Shown here: positions 16,616-25,373 of the stretch, piece after piece | How positions within the stretch are numbered: the first letter of the stretch is position 1 | Layout: the number at the start of each line of letters is the position of its first letter | Source: JBCBSP01 sp039819095 | GTDB taxonomy: Bacteria > Pseudomonadota > Alphaproteobacteria > Caulobacterales > Maricaulaceae | Direction: 5' to 3' | Length of the DNA stretch: 64,000 nt | Assembly: GCA_039819095.1 (NCBI GenBank) | Contig: JBCBSP010000001.1 | Location: 62,001 to 126,000 of the forward strand | The notes under the pieces: model-generated | Database searches by the model: none | What the model was told of the DNA's origin: nothing | What the model saw: the letters and a program-made list of their open reading frames with translations, nothing else | Position numbers and translations under genes: made by a program

Positions 16616-18543
16616 CCGCCGATCTGCTCGACCAGAAAGCGCTCCATCTCCTCGAAGACGGCCAGGCGCGTTGGATACTCGGTGAGCCAGTGATCGCCGC
16701 CGTCCAGCGGCACATAGCGCACATCAGCGCCAGCACGCCGCAAGGCTCGCTCCATCGCCCGGCTTTGCGACTGGGGCACCACGGTGTCGTCTTCGCCGTG
16801 CATCAGCAGAACCGGGATGGAGATGGCGTCGGCATGATGGGACGGAGAGCGCATGTCCAGCAAGGCGTGCCGCCCCGCTCCCTCTAGCGACCCGGTCATG
16901 GACAGACGCCAATAGCGGGCCGGCTGGGAGTCGTGACCGAAACGATCGCTGGCGTAGTCGATCATGGCGTTCAGGTCGCTCACCGCGTTGATCGACACCG
17001 CACAGGCGTAGAGCTCCGGCGTGAAGGCGGCGCCGGCCAGCGCGGCGTAACCGCCATAACTGGCGCCGGCGATACAGATCCGGTTCCGGTCCGCCAGACC
17101 CTGCTCGACGATCCATCCGGCGGTGTCGGTAAGGTCGTGCTGCATCCGACCCAGCCCCCATTCGCCATGGCCGGCGCGTTCAAAGTGAGCGCCGTATCCG
17201 TCCGAGCCGCGGAAATTGGGCTGGATGACGCCGAAGCCGCGGCTCGCGAGGAAGTGAGCAAAGTCATCAAACCCGGCGACGTCTCGCGCCGCCGGGCCGC
17301 CGTGCGGCAGGACGACGAAGGGGTGAGGGCCGGGCCCGCGCGGCGTCGTCAGATACGCATCGATCCGCATGCCGTCGCGCATCACCGGTTGAACCGCGCG
17401 GCGCGCGGGCAATGTTGCGTCCAGCAGCTCCGGATAGACCGACAGGATAGGGTCGGCATGCATGCGCGCACGGTCGAACAGGAAGTAGGTCGGCGTCGTA
17501 TCGGCGGGCGCCGCGTGTATGATGAAGCGCTCACGACCGCGGCTCCAATCCACGATCGTCACCGCGGCGCCGTTGAACGCGGTCTCCAATGCGGTCTGGA
17601 ACCGTTCGAGCTCATCATCGAACCAGATGGTGTGTCTGCGCTCGCGCTCAATCGACACGCCGAGAGCGGCGCCGGAGTAGGGATCGAGTCGCACGCTGCC
17701 GAAATCGTAAGCGGGGTCCTCGAACAGCACTCCGGAAATCTCGCCAGTGCTCAGCTCAAGGCGTTGAAGGACGCGGGTTCTGCGCGGATTGCTATTCACA
17801 GTCGTGACCGCAAGCGCCAGACCGTCGACGGTAAAGCCGGGCACGCCGATATCGATGAGCGGCGTCGTCGCTTCGGTGATCTGCCGCCGGCCGCCATCCT
17901 GATGCAGAATGATCTCATAGCGGTCACTGCGCTCAAGAAATTTGAACTGGACGTAACGCTCGCCGGTCGCATCGGCGATCCAGTAGCGCGTGGACGGTGT
18001 GCCGCGCGCGCGCAGGCGCTGGCGGCGGGTGATCGGGTCGATCGATAGAAGGTTGAGAGCACGCTGGTCGTCGCGCAGCGCCATCAGAAAGCGACCGGTC
18101 GCCGCCTCAAGGCCCGCCACGCGGTCAAGGTCGGGGTTGAATCCGATACGGTTGCTGCGCCGGACCATCTGTTCCACCTCACCGGTTTCGGCGTTCGCGG
18201 TGAACAGCACGCTGTAGTCGACATCGCCGCGGACCCCGAAGGTGCTCAACACATCGCCGACGCGCAGCATGACGAGGTCCTCGCTGTGCCAGAACGTGCC
18301 CTCGATACGCAGTGTATTGGCGTCGATCGCCAGCAGGACTTCACCGCCGATTTCCATGACGACGATGAATTTGGACGCGCCCTCATTCGTCACATACGCG
18401 ATGCGGTCGCCGCCCGGCGAGATCGAGACGTGCTCGATATTGGGCAGTCTGGCGAATGCGCTGGCTGGCGGCTGGGCCTGGGCGGAAACTGAGCAGGCGA
18501 GCGCGACCGCCGCCGCGATGAAAATGCGAATCCAGGCCGACAT
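16612..18543 (-). CDS. S9-family prolyl oligopeptidase / dipeptidyl aminopeptidase-like
   Basis: A 643-residue exported serine peptidase. A signal peptide ends near AQAQ, a beta-propeller-like N-terminal region follows, and the alpha/beta hydrolase domain occupies the C-terminal third. The triad is visible: the nucleophile in GASYGGYAALAG, the aspartate in LLMHGEDDTVVP and the histidine in DGGDHWLTEYP. Such periplasmic enzymes release dipeptides or act on proline-containing peptides. The gene stands alone, 100 nt downstream of trmFO on the same strand. Confidence 0.92.
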   Translation of the reverse strand: MSAWIRIFIAAAVALACSVSAQAQPPASAFARLPNIEHVSISPGGDRIAYVTNEGASKFIVVMEIGGEVLLAIDANTLRIEGTFWHSEDLVMLRVGDVLSTFGVRGDVDYSVLFTANAETGEVEQMVRRSNRIGFNPDLDRVAGLEAATGRFLMALRDDQRALNLLSIDPITRRQRLRARGTPSTRYWIADATGERYVQFKFLERSDRYEIILHQDGGRRQITEATTPLIDIGVPGFTVDGLALAVTTVNSNPRRTRVLQRLELSTGEISGVLFEDPAYDFGSVRLDPYSGAALGVSIERERRHTIWFDDELERFQTALETAFNGAAVTIVDWSRGRERFIIHAAPADTTPTYFLFDRARMHADPILSVYPELLDATLPARRAVQPVMRDGMRIDAYLTTPRGPGPHPFVVLPHGGPAARDVAGFDDFAHFLASRGFGVIQPNFRGSDGYGAHFERAGHGEWGLGRMQHDLTDTAGWIVEQGLADRNRICIAGASYGGYAALAGAAFTPELYACAVSINAVSDLNAMIDYASDRFGHDSQPARYWRLSMTGSLEGAGRHALLDMRSPSHHADAISIPVLLMHGEDDTVVPQSQSRAMERALRRAGADVRYVPLDGGDHWLTEYPTRLAVFEEMERFLVEQIGG

Positions 18544-18644
18544 TCACGCCCTCCGCGTCGTTTCCCGTCAGGCGCGAAGTTCAGCCGGATGCGCATGGTC
18601 TGGCAAGATGCGAGCGGTTGGACATATACGCGCAGGGCGCGTGT

Positions 18645-20048
18645 CTACTCCGCCGCCTCGGCGACCCGGCCAAGCCAGGCGTCGATGTCATTGAGCGCGC
18701 GGGCGCTCATGGCGCGCTTCTTGGCCACGGACTTGTCCTTGCCGCGCAGGCGCTTGCCTTCGGCGTCTTGGGTCGGCGCGACGATATCCGGGAAGAGGCC
18801 GAAATTGACGTTCATGGGCTGGAAAGCGCCCTTCTTGCCGGGCACGTGACCGGTGGTGATGTGGGTCAAAAGCGCGCCGAGCGCTGTGCTGGGCGGGGGC
18901 GTGGCGGGAGCTGCTCCGAGGCGTTCAGCCGCTGCGAACCGGCCAGCCAGAAGCCCCATGGCGGCGCTCTCCACATAGCCTTCCACCCCGGTGATCTGTC
19001 CGGCGAAGCGGAGCGAGGGGCGCGCTTTCAACCGCATCACGCCGTCCAGCAGGCGCGGCGAGTTGAGGAAGGTGTTGCGATGAATGCCGCCCAGCCGCGC
19101 AAAGCGAGCGTCCTGCAGGCCCGGGATCATCTTGAAGACCTCGGTCTGGACGCCGTATTTCATCTTGGTCTGGAACCCGACCATGTTGAACAGCGTGCCC
19201 AGCGCATTGTCCTGGCGCAGCTGGACGACTGCATAGGCTTTCTCGTCCGGCTTATGCGCATTGGTCAGACCGCGCGGCTTCATCGGTCCGTGGCGCAGCG
19301 TCTCGCGACCGCGTTCGGCCATCACCTCGATCGGCAGGCAGGCGTCGAAATAGGGCGTATCCTTTTCCCAGGCCTTGAACTCTGTCTTCTCCGCCGCGAG
19401 GAGAGCGTCAATGAAGGCCTCGTACTGTATCTGGTCCATCGGGCAGTTGATGTAGGCGGCCTTGTCGGCCTCGGTCTCGCCCTTGTCATAGCGCGACTGT
19501 TTCCAGGCGACTTCCATATTGATGGAGTCCGCGTAGAGGATGGGCGCGATCGCGTCGAAGAAGGCGAGTTCACCCTCGCCGGTCAGGCCATGAACCGCTT
19601 CAGCCAGAGCCGGGGAGGTGAGCGGTCCGGTCGCGATGATCACGCTGTCCCAGTGCTGCGGCGGCAGGCCGGTGATTTCCTCGCGGCGGATATCGATATT
19701 GGGGTGAGCTTCCAGCTTCGCCGTGACCGTGTCTGAAAACGCCACCCGGTCCACCGCAAGCGCGCCGCCGGCGGGCAGGCGATGAGCATCTCCCGTACTT
19801 AGGATGATCGATCCGGCGCGGCGCATCTCCTCATGCAGAAGACCCACTGCATTGGTTTGGGCGTCGTCGGACCTGAAAGAGTTGGAGCAAACCAGCTCAG
19901 CCAGCCCATCGGTCTGGTGGGCCTCTGTTCCGCGCACCGGGCGCATTTCGTGGATGACGACGCGCGCGCCGGCTTCAGCGGCCTGCCAGGCCGCTTCGCA
20001 GCCGGCCATGCCGCCGCCGATAACATGTATAGGATCGCTCTGTTTCAT
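18645..20048 (-). CDS. trmFO: Folate/FAD-dependent tRNA (uracil-54) methyltransferase TrmFO
   Basis: A 467-residue flavoprotein that makes ribothymidine-54 in tRNA using methylenetetrahydrofolate. The N-terminal dinucleotide fold reads VIGGGMAGCEAAW and is followed by the signature LVCSNSFRSDD. The folate- and FAD-contacting C-terminal part (GLTGEGELAFFDAIAP, then MNVNFGLFPD) is also present. Full length for the family. It ends 101 nt before the start of the S9 peptidase gene; a short spacer separates its start from the small secreted gene on the opposite strand. Confidence 0.95.
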   Translation of the reverse strand: MKQSDPIHVIGGGMAGCEAAWQAAEAGARVVIHEMRPVRGTEAHQTDGLAELVCSNSFRSDDAQTNAVGLLHEEMRRAGSIILSTGDAHRLPAGGALAVDRVAFSDTVTAKLEAHPNIDIRREEITGLPPQHWDSVIIATGPLTSPALAEAVHGLTGEGELAFFDAIAPILYADSINMEVAWKQSRYDKGETEADKAAYINCPMDQIQYEAFIDALLAAEKTEFKAWEKDTPYFDACLPIEVMAERGRETLRHGPMKPRGLTNAHKPDEKAYAVVQLRQDNALGTLFNMVGFQTKMKYGVQTEVFKMIPGLQDARFARLGGIHRNTFLNSPRLLDGVMRLKARPSLRFAGQITGVEGYVESAAMGLLAGRFAAAERLGAAPATPPPSTALGALLTHITTGHVPGKKGAFQPMNVNFGLFPDIVAPTQDAEGKRLRGKDKSVAKKRAMSARALNDIDAWLGRVAEAAE

Positions 20049-20162
20049 AACCGCGCATATAGGCCTTCAACGCCGTAAACCGCAATGAACGGGCTGATTG
20101 AGCCTTGACGCCAGTGAACGTGTTAGTGATCTCTTCTCAGGCTTAATGAGGGAGCGTCTGCA

Positions 20163-20637
20163 ATGTTAAGGATGGTTCTGGCATGCATGCTGGGCATTTG
20201 GCTCCTGACCTGCGGCGCCGCCACCGCCCAGGATATTCCGCCAAGCGTCACCGAGCCCTATACGCGTTTCCTTGAAGCGATTGAGGCCGGTGATGTGGAA
20301 ACAGCCTCACGCGCTCGCGGGGTTCAAGCCATCGCCGCATTGCGGCAAGGCAATATCCGCGTCGGGGGTGAGCGGGCCCAGGAAGCCTTTGAAGCCTGGA
20401 CACAGACCGAGCGTGAATACACGCTACTCCACGGACGGTCGGGGACGGTATAGGCGATTGGAGGTCCTCTACGCCTATCCGTTTGAGGAAGGGCAGGCCT
20501 TGATGACGGTGTTGCAGTCTCGCCGTTCCGCCATGATCCGAGGGCATGAACGCGTGACGTTCTTCCGGTTTGACCCCTGTTACGAAACTCTGGATCAGGA
20601 TCGACAGCCGAAACCGGTCTGCCGTGCGGCGCCATAG
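20163..20637 (+). pseudogene. Small secreted protein, apparently frameshifted
   Basis: The first frame (20163-20453) encodes a signal peptide (cleavage near ATAQD) and a helical region of 96 residues. After its stop, the +1 frame continues with coding-like codon use (mostly G or C at third positions) from about 20445 to 20637, reading RRLEVLYAYPFEEGQAL to a C-terminal PVCRAAP. The two halves together make one protein of about 157 residues with one indel near 20420-20455. It could instead be two small proteins or a sequencing error. No domain was recognised. Confidence 0.5.
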
Positions 20638-20676
20638 CGCTTGGCGGGCGTGCGCTTGCGCGTTAACTGGCGCGTT

Positions 20677-21567
20677 ATGGCTCTGATCGATCTTTCCGCA
20701 TTGCGCGCCGCTTTTCGTTTCCCGGTTCAACACGCCCGGCTCGTGCTGTTGGGTGCGGGGCTCTATGCGGCGGTCTTTTTCTTCCAGAGCTACTTCACCG
20801 CAGCGGCCACGGGGGCTGAAACGCCCGGCTATGCCGCGCCGCTGGCTTTCACCTTCGCTCTGGCGGCTTTCATCGCCTTTATCGTGGCGCTGGCGGCCTG
20901 GCTGCGCGCCGATCTGGGGCACGCTTTGGGATCCGGACTGGACGCATTTCGATTCAGCGATGATGAACGCCGACTTCTCTGGGGCGTGGTGCTCGTGCTC
21001 ATCCTGTTATTCACCGTGATGGGCACGGCGCTGCTGATGCTCGCCTTCATGCTCGGCGCTTTGGCCATACTGGGCGCTCAGCGCAGCGGCCTGATGGAGC
21101 CGCCGGAAGGCTTCATCAATATCTTCGAGCTGTTCGCGCTGGGCGAGTGGATCGTGGCCATCGTGCTGATCGCGGCCTTCGCCGGGTTCAATATCTGGTT
21201 CTTCGCCCGCTTGGCTCTCGCGGCGCCGGCGACCATCGCGCGTTCACAGGTCCAGGTGCTGGCCGCCTGGCCGCTCTCTGACGGACGGGTCTCGCGCATC
21301 GTGCTGACCACGCTCGCGGCGACTCTGCCGGGGCTGGCCATCCTTGTCGCGTTCAACATGATCTGCGCGGCGTTGTTTGGCGTCTACCCGGCATCCTCGC
21401 TGTCCATGACGGACGCGCAGGGGTCTGTGACGGTTTCAGACTGGAGCTTCGCGGCGCTGTCCCTGCCGTACGGCGTTTTGAAGATGGCGGTGCTGGCGGC
21501 CCCGTTGACGGCGCTGTTTTCAGCGCTCTATCGCCGCGCTGGCGGGGCCGCGACCAAAGCGGGTTAA
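20677..21567 (+). CDS. Polytopic membrane protein, paralogue 1 of 4
   Basis: A 296-residue inner-membrane protein with about six hydrophobic segments and no recognised domain. It shares a two-block pattern with the genes at 21666, 22702 and 25374: a tryptophan-arginine segment (AAWLRADLG) leading to SDDERRLLW at the cytoplasmic edge of a helix, then a second block, FARLALAAPATIARSQVQVLA. It is the most diverged of the four. The start at 20677 is chosen over upstream codons because residues before it are not membrane-like. Function unknown. Confidence 0.75.
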   Translation: MALIDLSALRAAFRFPVQHARLVLLGAGLYAAVFFFQSYFTAAATGAETPGYAAPLAFTFALAAFIAFIVALAAWLRADLGHALGSGLDAFRFSDDERRLLWGVVLVLILLFTVMGTALLMLAFMLGALAILGAQRSGLMEPPEGFINIFELFALGEWIVAIVLIAAFAGFNIWFFARLALAAPATIARSQVQVLAAWPLSDGRVSRIVLTTLAATLPGLAILVAFNMICAALFGVYPASSLSMTDAQGSVTVSDWSFAALSLPYGVLKMAVLAAPLTALFSALYRRAGGAATKAG

Positions 21568-21665
21568 GAAGGCCGGGACTTGCCGCGCGCTTTGAGCTAA
21601 AATCACCTCCATCTTGACGGGGCGTTCAAGGAATCGCCTTCGTCGCCAGGTCATTTCGGGGGATA

Positions 21666-22697
21666 ATGATGACTCGGCCTTCTTATGATTTTGCGTCCGC
21701 AACCTTCTTTTTCTTCAAGGCGTTCGCCCGCCGCCCGATGGGCGTTTTGTGGATCGGGCTGATCCAGATTGCGCTCTACACGGCGCTGACGGTTTGGTCG
21801 TTTGCGATGTTCGGGCCTCTGTTCGAACTCCTCATTGAGGCCGCCGGCCAGAGCCGCGAGCCGGATGATGCTGAAGTCCTCGCGGTGATGGGCGGCGCAT
21901 TTGTACAGATCCCTCTGCTGATCTTCCTTTCCTTGGCGGTGGTGGTGATGATTCAAGGGGCCTGGCTCAGGCTTCTGACACGCGACGAGATCGCAGCCGG
22001 CATTCCGCTGCGCTTCGGTTTCGACGAGCTGCGCCTGGTGGGCGTCAATCTCTGCTTCATCGTGCTGGGTTGGCTGGGATACCTGGCCGCTTTCATCATT
22101 GTTCTGGCGGTCGGCGCTGCCGGCGTCGGGGCCACCGCAGCCACGGATGGTTCGATCTGGACCGCGCTGGGCGGCGGGCTGGTGGCCTTCGTCTTCGTCA
22201 TCGCGGGGATGGTGCTGGCGATCTATTTTGCACTGCGCTTCGCCGCCGCGCCGGCCCTGTCGATTGCGCAAAAACGCTTTCGCCTGTTTGGCGCGTTCGC
22301 AGCATCGCGCGATGTCTTCGGCTGGATGCTTGTGTCCTACATCGTGCTGCTCCTGGTCTGGATCGTGGGCGTCATAGCGGTTTCGGTTGTCCAGCAAGTC
22401 GTTGCGCTGGCGATGATTGGCGGAGCCATGGGCGAGCTCATGGCGCTCGGGCAGATGTCGGATGCCGACCCGGCTCAGGTTGCCGAAGCGCTGAGCGCGA
22501 TCATTACATCACCGGGATTGATCGCCGGGTTGATTGTCAGCGTGATCATCTGGATGGCCTTCCAGATTGTGTTCGAAGGGCTGTGGCACGGCGTCGGCGC
22601 CTATGTGGCGGTTCGCCATACCGGTGGCGACGCCGCCGAGCCGGAGGACATTTCCGCACCGGCTGAGTCGGTCGGCGAGAGTCCGAGCGAGGGCTGA
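21666..22697 (+). CDS. Polytopic membrane protein, paralogue 2 of 4
   Basis: A 343-residue membrane protein with about six hydrophobic segments. The N-terminus (FFFFKAFARRPMGVLW) resembles that of the next gene. The family blocks are AWLRLLTRDEI, then GFDELRLVG, and RFAAAPALSIAQKRFRLFGAF. The C-terminal tail after the last helix is acidic and proline-rich. The spacing to paralogue 3 is only 4 nt, so the two are probably co-translated. No known domain could be named. Confidence 0.8.
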   Translation: MMTRPSYDFASATFFFFKAFARRPMGVLWIGLIQIALYTALTVWSFAMFGPLFELLIEAAGQSREPDDAEVLAVMGGAFVQIPLLIFLSLAVVVMIQGAWLRLLTRDEIAAGIPLRFGFDELRLVGVNLCFIVLGWLGYLAAFIIVLAVGAAGVGATAATDGSIWTALGGGLVAFVFVIAGMVLAIYFALRFAAAPALSIAQKRFRLFGAFAASRDVFGWMLVSYIVLLLVWIVGVIAVSVVQQVVALAMIGGAMGELMALGQMSDADPAQVAEALSAIITSPGLIAGLIVSVIIWMAFQIVFEGLWHGVGAYVAVRHTGGDAAEPEDISAPAESVGESPSEG

Positions 22698-22701
22698 GCG
22701 C

Positions 22702-23649
22702 ATGTCACAGGCTTCTGAAGAGGGCGGCTTTGCCCTCGGGCGCGCCCTGGGATTCTGGTGGCAGGTGCTGCGCGCACGCCCGATCGGGTTTGTGATCGCC
22801 AGCGTTTTTCAGGCCGTGATCACAGCCGGCGCCTCTGTCTGGATGCTCGCCATGACGGCCGGGCCTTCGCTCGCCTACTTCGAGGCGCTTGAGGCTTCTG
22901 GCGGGCAAGTGACTCCCGAAGCCATAGGACTGATGGGTCAGCAGCAGCTCACGCTCTGGGCGGGGGTGGTCATCACCCTTGTCGCATTCACCTTCAGCGA
23001 GGCGGTCTGGCTGCGGCTGTTCGCCAAGGGGAGGACCCGTATCCTGCCGACCGGCGGTGATGAACTGCGCGTTTTCTTCATCCTGCTGATTACGTTTGGC
23101 GGCATGTTTGCGCTTCTCCTGCTGGCCGCCATCCTGGCCGCCGTCCTTGGGGGGATCGCAGGGGCGACGATCGGAGCGGCCGGCGGCGTGCTTATCGGCG
23201 CCTTGATCGGGATCGCCGGTTTCGTCGCCGTAATTTGGTTCGGCGTCCGGGCCACACCGGCCGCCGGGCTGAGTGTTGCGCGGGGTCGTTTCGCGTTCGG
23301 TTCAGCATTCGCACGATCGGCCAGGATATTCTGGCCGCTTCTGGGCGCGCTGTTCGTGGCGCTCCTGATCTATATCATCGGGGTCATTGCGATCATGGCG
23401 CTGGCGGTCTTCATCCCGGGCCCGGTCGGGCCGCTGATCGCGGCCAGTCTCGACCTGAACGCCGCGATCAACGACCCGTCGCTGCAATATCGTCTCATCC
23501 AGGAGGCGCTTGACCAGCCCGGCGGTTTCCTGGCGCTCTGGTTCGGATACGCAGTCATGGCGCTGCTCTATTCGCCTATCATGGCGATGTGGCGCGGGAT
23601 TGGCGTCCGCGCCGCGCTCGATTTCGATGCGGAGAACGAAACGCCCTGA
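22702..23649 (+). CDS. Polytopic membrane protein, paralogue 3 of 4
   Basis: A 315-residue membrane protein. The first block reads VWLRLFAKGRTRILPTGGDELRVF and the second VRATPAAGLSVARGRFAFGS, both closely parallel to the preceding gene. About six membrane segments are visible, including a glycine-rich one (GGIAGATIGAAGGVLIGALIG split by small residues). The ATG at 22702 follows the paralogue 2 stop by 4 nt. It is followed 19 nt later by the CPBP protease gene. Function unknown; pairing of paralogues 2 and 3 in one complex is an inference. Confidence 0.8.
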   Translation: MSQASEEGGFALGRALGFWWQVLRARPIGFVIASVFQAVITAGASVWMLAMTAGPSLAYFEALEASGGQVTPEAIGLMGQQQLTLWAGVVITLVAFTFSEAVWLRLFAKGRTRILPTGGDELRVFFILLITFGGMFALLLLAAILAAVLGGIAGATIGAAGGVLIGALIGIAGFVAVIWFGVRATPAAGLSVARGRFAFGSAFARSARIFWPLLGALFVALLIYIIGVIAIMALAVFIPGPVGPLIAASLDLNAAINDPSLQYRLIQEALDQPGGFLALWFGYAVMALLYSPIMAMWRGIGVRAALDFDAENETP

Positions 23650-23668
23650 TGCGGACCGGAAAGAGCCG

Positions 23669-24646
23669 ATGATGATCGGACCGATCTACGCCCCTTGGCC
23701 TGAGCGCGCGCGCCGCCCCTGGGGGGCGGCCGCGCTGGCGCTGGCGGCGTTGGCTTATCTTGTCTCGGCGGTTCCGGTGGTGCTCGTCACGATCGGTTAC
23801 GCTGCCTATCAGGCGGCGACCGGGGCTGATATCGCCACGATTGATCAGCGTCTCATGACCGAGGACGCGCTGACGGTGTTTTTCCCGGCCTTGCTGGGGC
23901 AGTTCGCGACCTGGCTTGTCCTCACCCTGATCTGGCTCAGCGCCTGGGAGCGGCGCACCCTGGCGACCATCGGGCTGGGTGGGGAGCGTTTTGCAGCGCG
24001 CTATCTGCGCGGGCTGATCGTCGGTGTCGTGATAGCGTTGGGGCTGGGCCTCGCCGCTCTGGTGTTGACGCCGCAGGGCGCGGTTTCCAACGAGGCGGCG
24101 TCGCTGGCGGAAGGCTTTGACGCCTCGGGGCTGTTCACCGGCGCTGTGCTGGGCGCGCTGGTCTTCATCGCCCTCGGCTTTCTGTTCCAGGGCGCTGTGG
24201 AGGAGGTCATCTTTCGAGGCTGGCTGCTCAGCGCGCTGGGCTCGCGCTGGGGCGTGGCGCTTGCGGCTTTCGCCTCGTGCGGCCTGTTCTCGCTGCTGCA
24301 CCTGCACGTCTTCGCCTCCGGCGCTGTTTTGGGGACCGCGGCCATCATCGGCATCACCATGACGGGGCTGTTCTTCGCCGCTTATGCGCTGAGCGAGCGC
24401 AGCCTGGCCGGCGTGATGGGCGCGCACGGCGCCTTCAATGCGACCATCGTCATCGCCTCCATGCTGCCGCGACTAGGCAGGCCGGACGCCGATCCGGGCA
24501 TTGTGTTTGGGGAGGTGCTGCAACAGGCCACGGCGCTGTCGCGACCGGAAGACTTTCAGGCCGGTCCTCAAATCTGGGTCCAGTCTGTCGTCTTCGGCGC
24601 GCTCGCGATCGTTCTGGCACTCAGACTGATGGGTCGAAAGGGTTGA
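23669..24646 (+). CDS. CPBP-family intramembrane glutamic endopeptidase
   Basis: A 325-residue membrane protein of the CPBP (CAAX protease and bacteriocin-processing, ABI) family. The hallmark EEVIFRGWLLSAL supplies the catalytic glutamates, and FSLLHLH and HGAFNA supply the later histidine/asparagine motifs. It cleaves within or near membranes; bacterial members process peptides, act in immunity to bacteriocins or have unknown targets. The ATG at 23669 follows GGAAAGAG. Its position inside the paralogue cluster suggests that it may act on or with those proteins, which is an inference. Confidence 0.9.
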   Translation: MMIGPIYAPWPERARRPWGAAALALAALAYLVSAVPVVLVTIGYAAYQAATGADIATIDQRLMTEDALTVFFPALLGQFATWLVLTLIWLSAWERRTLATIGLGGERFAARYLRGLIVGVVIALGLGLAALVLTPQGAVSNEAASLAEGFDASGLFTGAVLGALVFIALGFLFQGAVEEVIFRGWLLSALGSRWGVALAAFASCGLFSLLHLHVFASGAVLGTAAIIGITMTGLFFAAYALSERSLAGVMGAHGAFNATIVIASMLPRLGRPDADPGIVFGEVLQQATALSRPEDFQAGPQIWVQSVVFGALAIVLALRLMGRKG

Positions 24647-24658
24647 TTGAAGGTGGCG

Positions 24659-25303
24659 GTGAAACGCGGTGATGGCGAGATGGACAGAAGCTCGCTTGAA
24701 GGGCTTTTTGATAATCTGCTTGATGAACTGGATGCGCAGTCGGACGATCATGCTTCAAATGGCGGCGGCGACCCGCTGGTCAGCCTTGATCAAATTCTGG
24801 AACGGCTCGGGCACCGTTCTTACGGCCCGCTCCTGATCGTCATATCCCTCGTCGCCATCATGCCGGTCGTCGGAGCGCTGCCAGGAGTGAGCTATAGCGC
24901 AGCGTTTCTGGCGATCCTGGTCTCGGTGCAGTTTCTGTTTTCCAAACCTAAGCTCTGGGCGCCCGGCTTCGTCAGGCGACGCACCTTCAGTCGAAAGGCT
25001 TTGAAAAAGGGAGTCGACAAGTCCCGGCCCGTCCTGCGCTGGATTGACGGCTTCATCGCTGAGCGTTTCACGCTGGCATTGGCCTCGCCCATGCCGCGCA
25101 TTCTCGCTCTTATCTGCGTTGTGCTCAGCGTGTTGATGTTCATCTACGCCGCAGTACCGGGCGGGGTGGTGATCCCCGCCCTTGCAATCCTGCTGATCGC
25201 GCTCGGACTGACGACGCATGACGGGCTGGTCATCGGCCTCGGCGTTCTCGCCGCCGCCGCCGCCATCGGCTCGTCCTGGTGGCTGGTGACGCGGTTCGTG
25301 TAA
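24659..25303 (+). CDS. ExoD-family membrane protein
   Basis: About 214 residues of the ExoD family, first described for exopolysaccharide production and alkali tolerance in Sinorhizobium. Visible features are a soluble N-terminus, LERLGHRSYGPLLIVISLVAI, the positively charged loop after FSKPKLWAPGF, and four hydrophobic segments with the closing pair VVIPALAILLIALGLTTHDGL. The start is ambiguous: GTG at 24659 has GAAGG upstream, while ATG at 24680 also fits. Only 12 nt separate it from the protease gene, so it is in the same operon. Confidence 0.85.
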   Translation: MKRGDGEMDRSSLEGLFDNLLDELDAQSDDHASNGGGDPLVSLDQILERLGHRSYGPLLIVISLVAIMPVVGALPGVSYSAAFLAILVSVQFLFSKPKLWAPGFVRRRTFSRKALKKGVDKSRPVLRWIDGFIAERFTLALASPMPRILALICVVLSVLMFIYAAVPGGVVIPALAILLIALGLTTHDGLVIGLGVLAAAAAIGSSWWLVTRFV

Positions 25304-25373
25304 CAGGAGAAAACAGCGCTTGACCTATCGCCTGCTCACGGCATGATGCACGCTGAGCGGGAGGTGAGCGCCC

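Noticed and set aside
16933..18048. 371-codon open frame on the plus strand
   Set aside because: Antisense to the S9 peptidase gene, whose catalytic triad and signal peptide make it the real gene.
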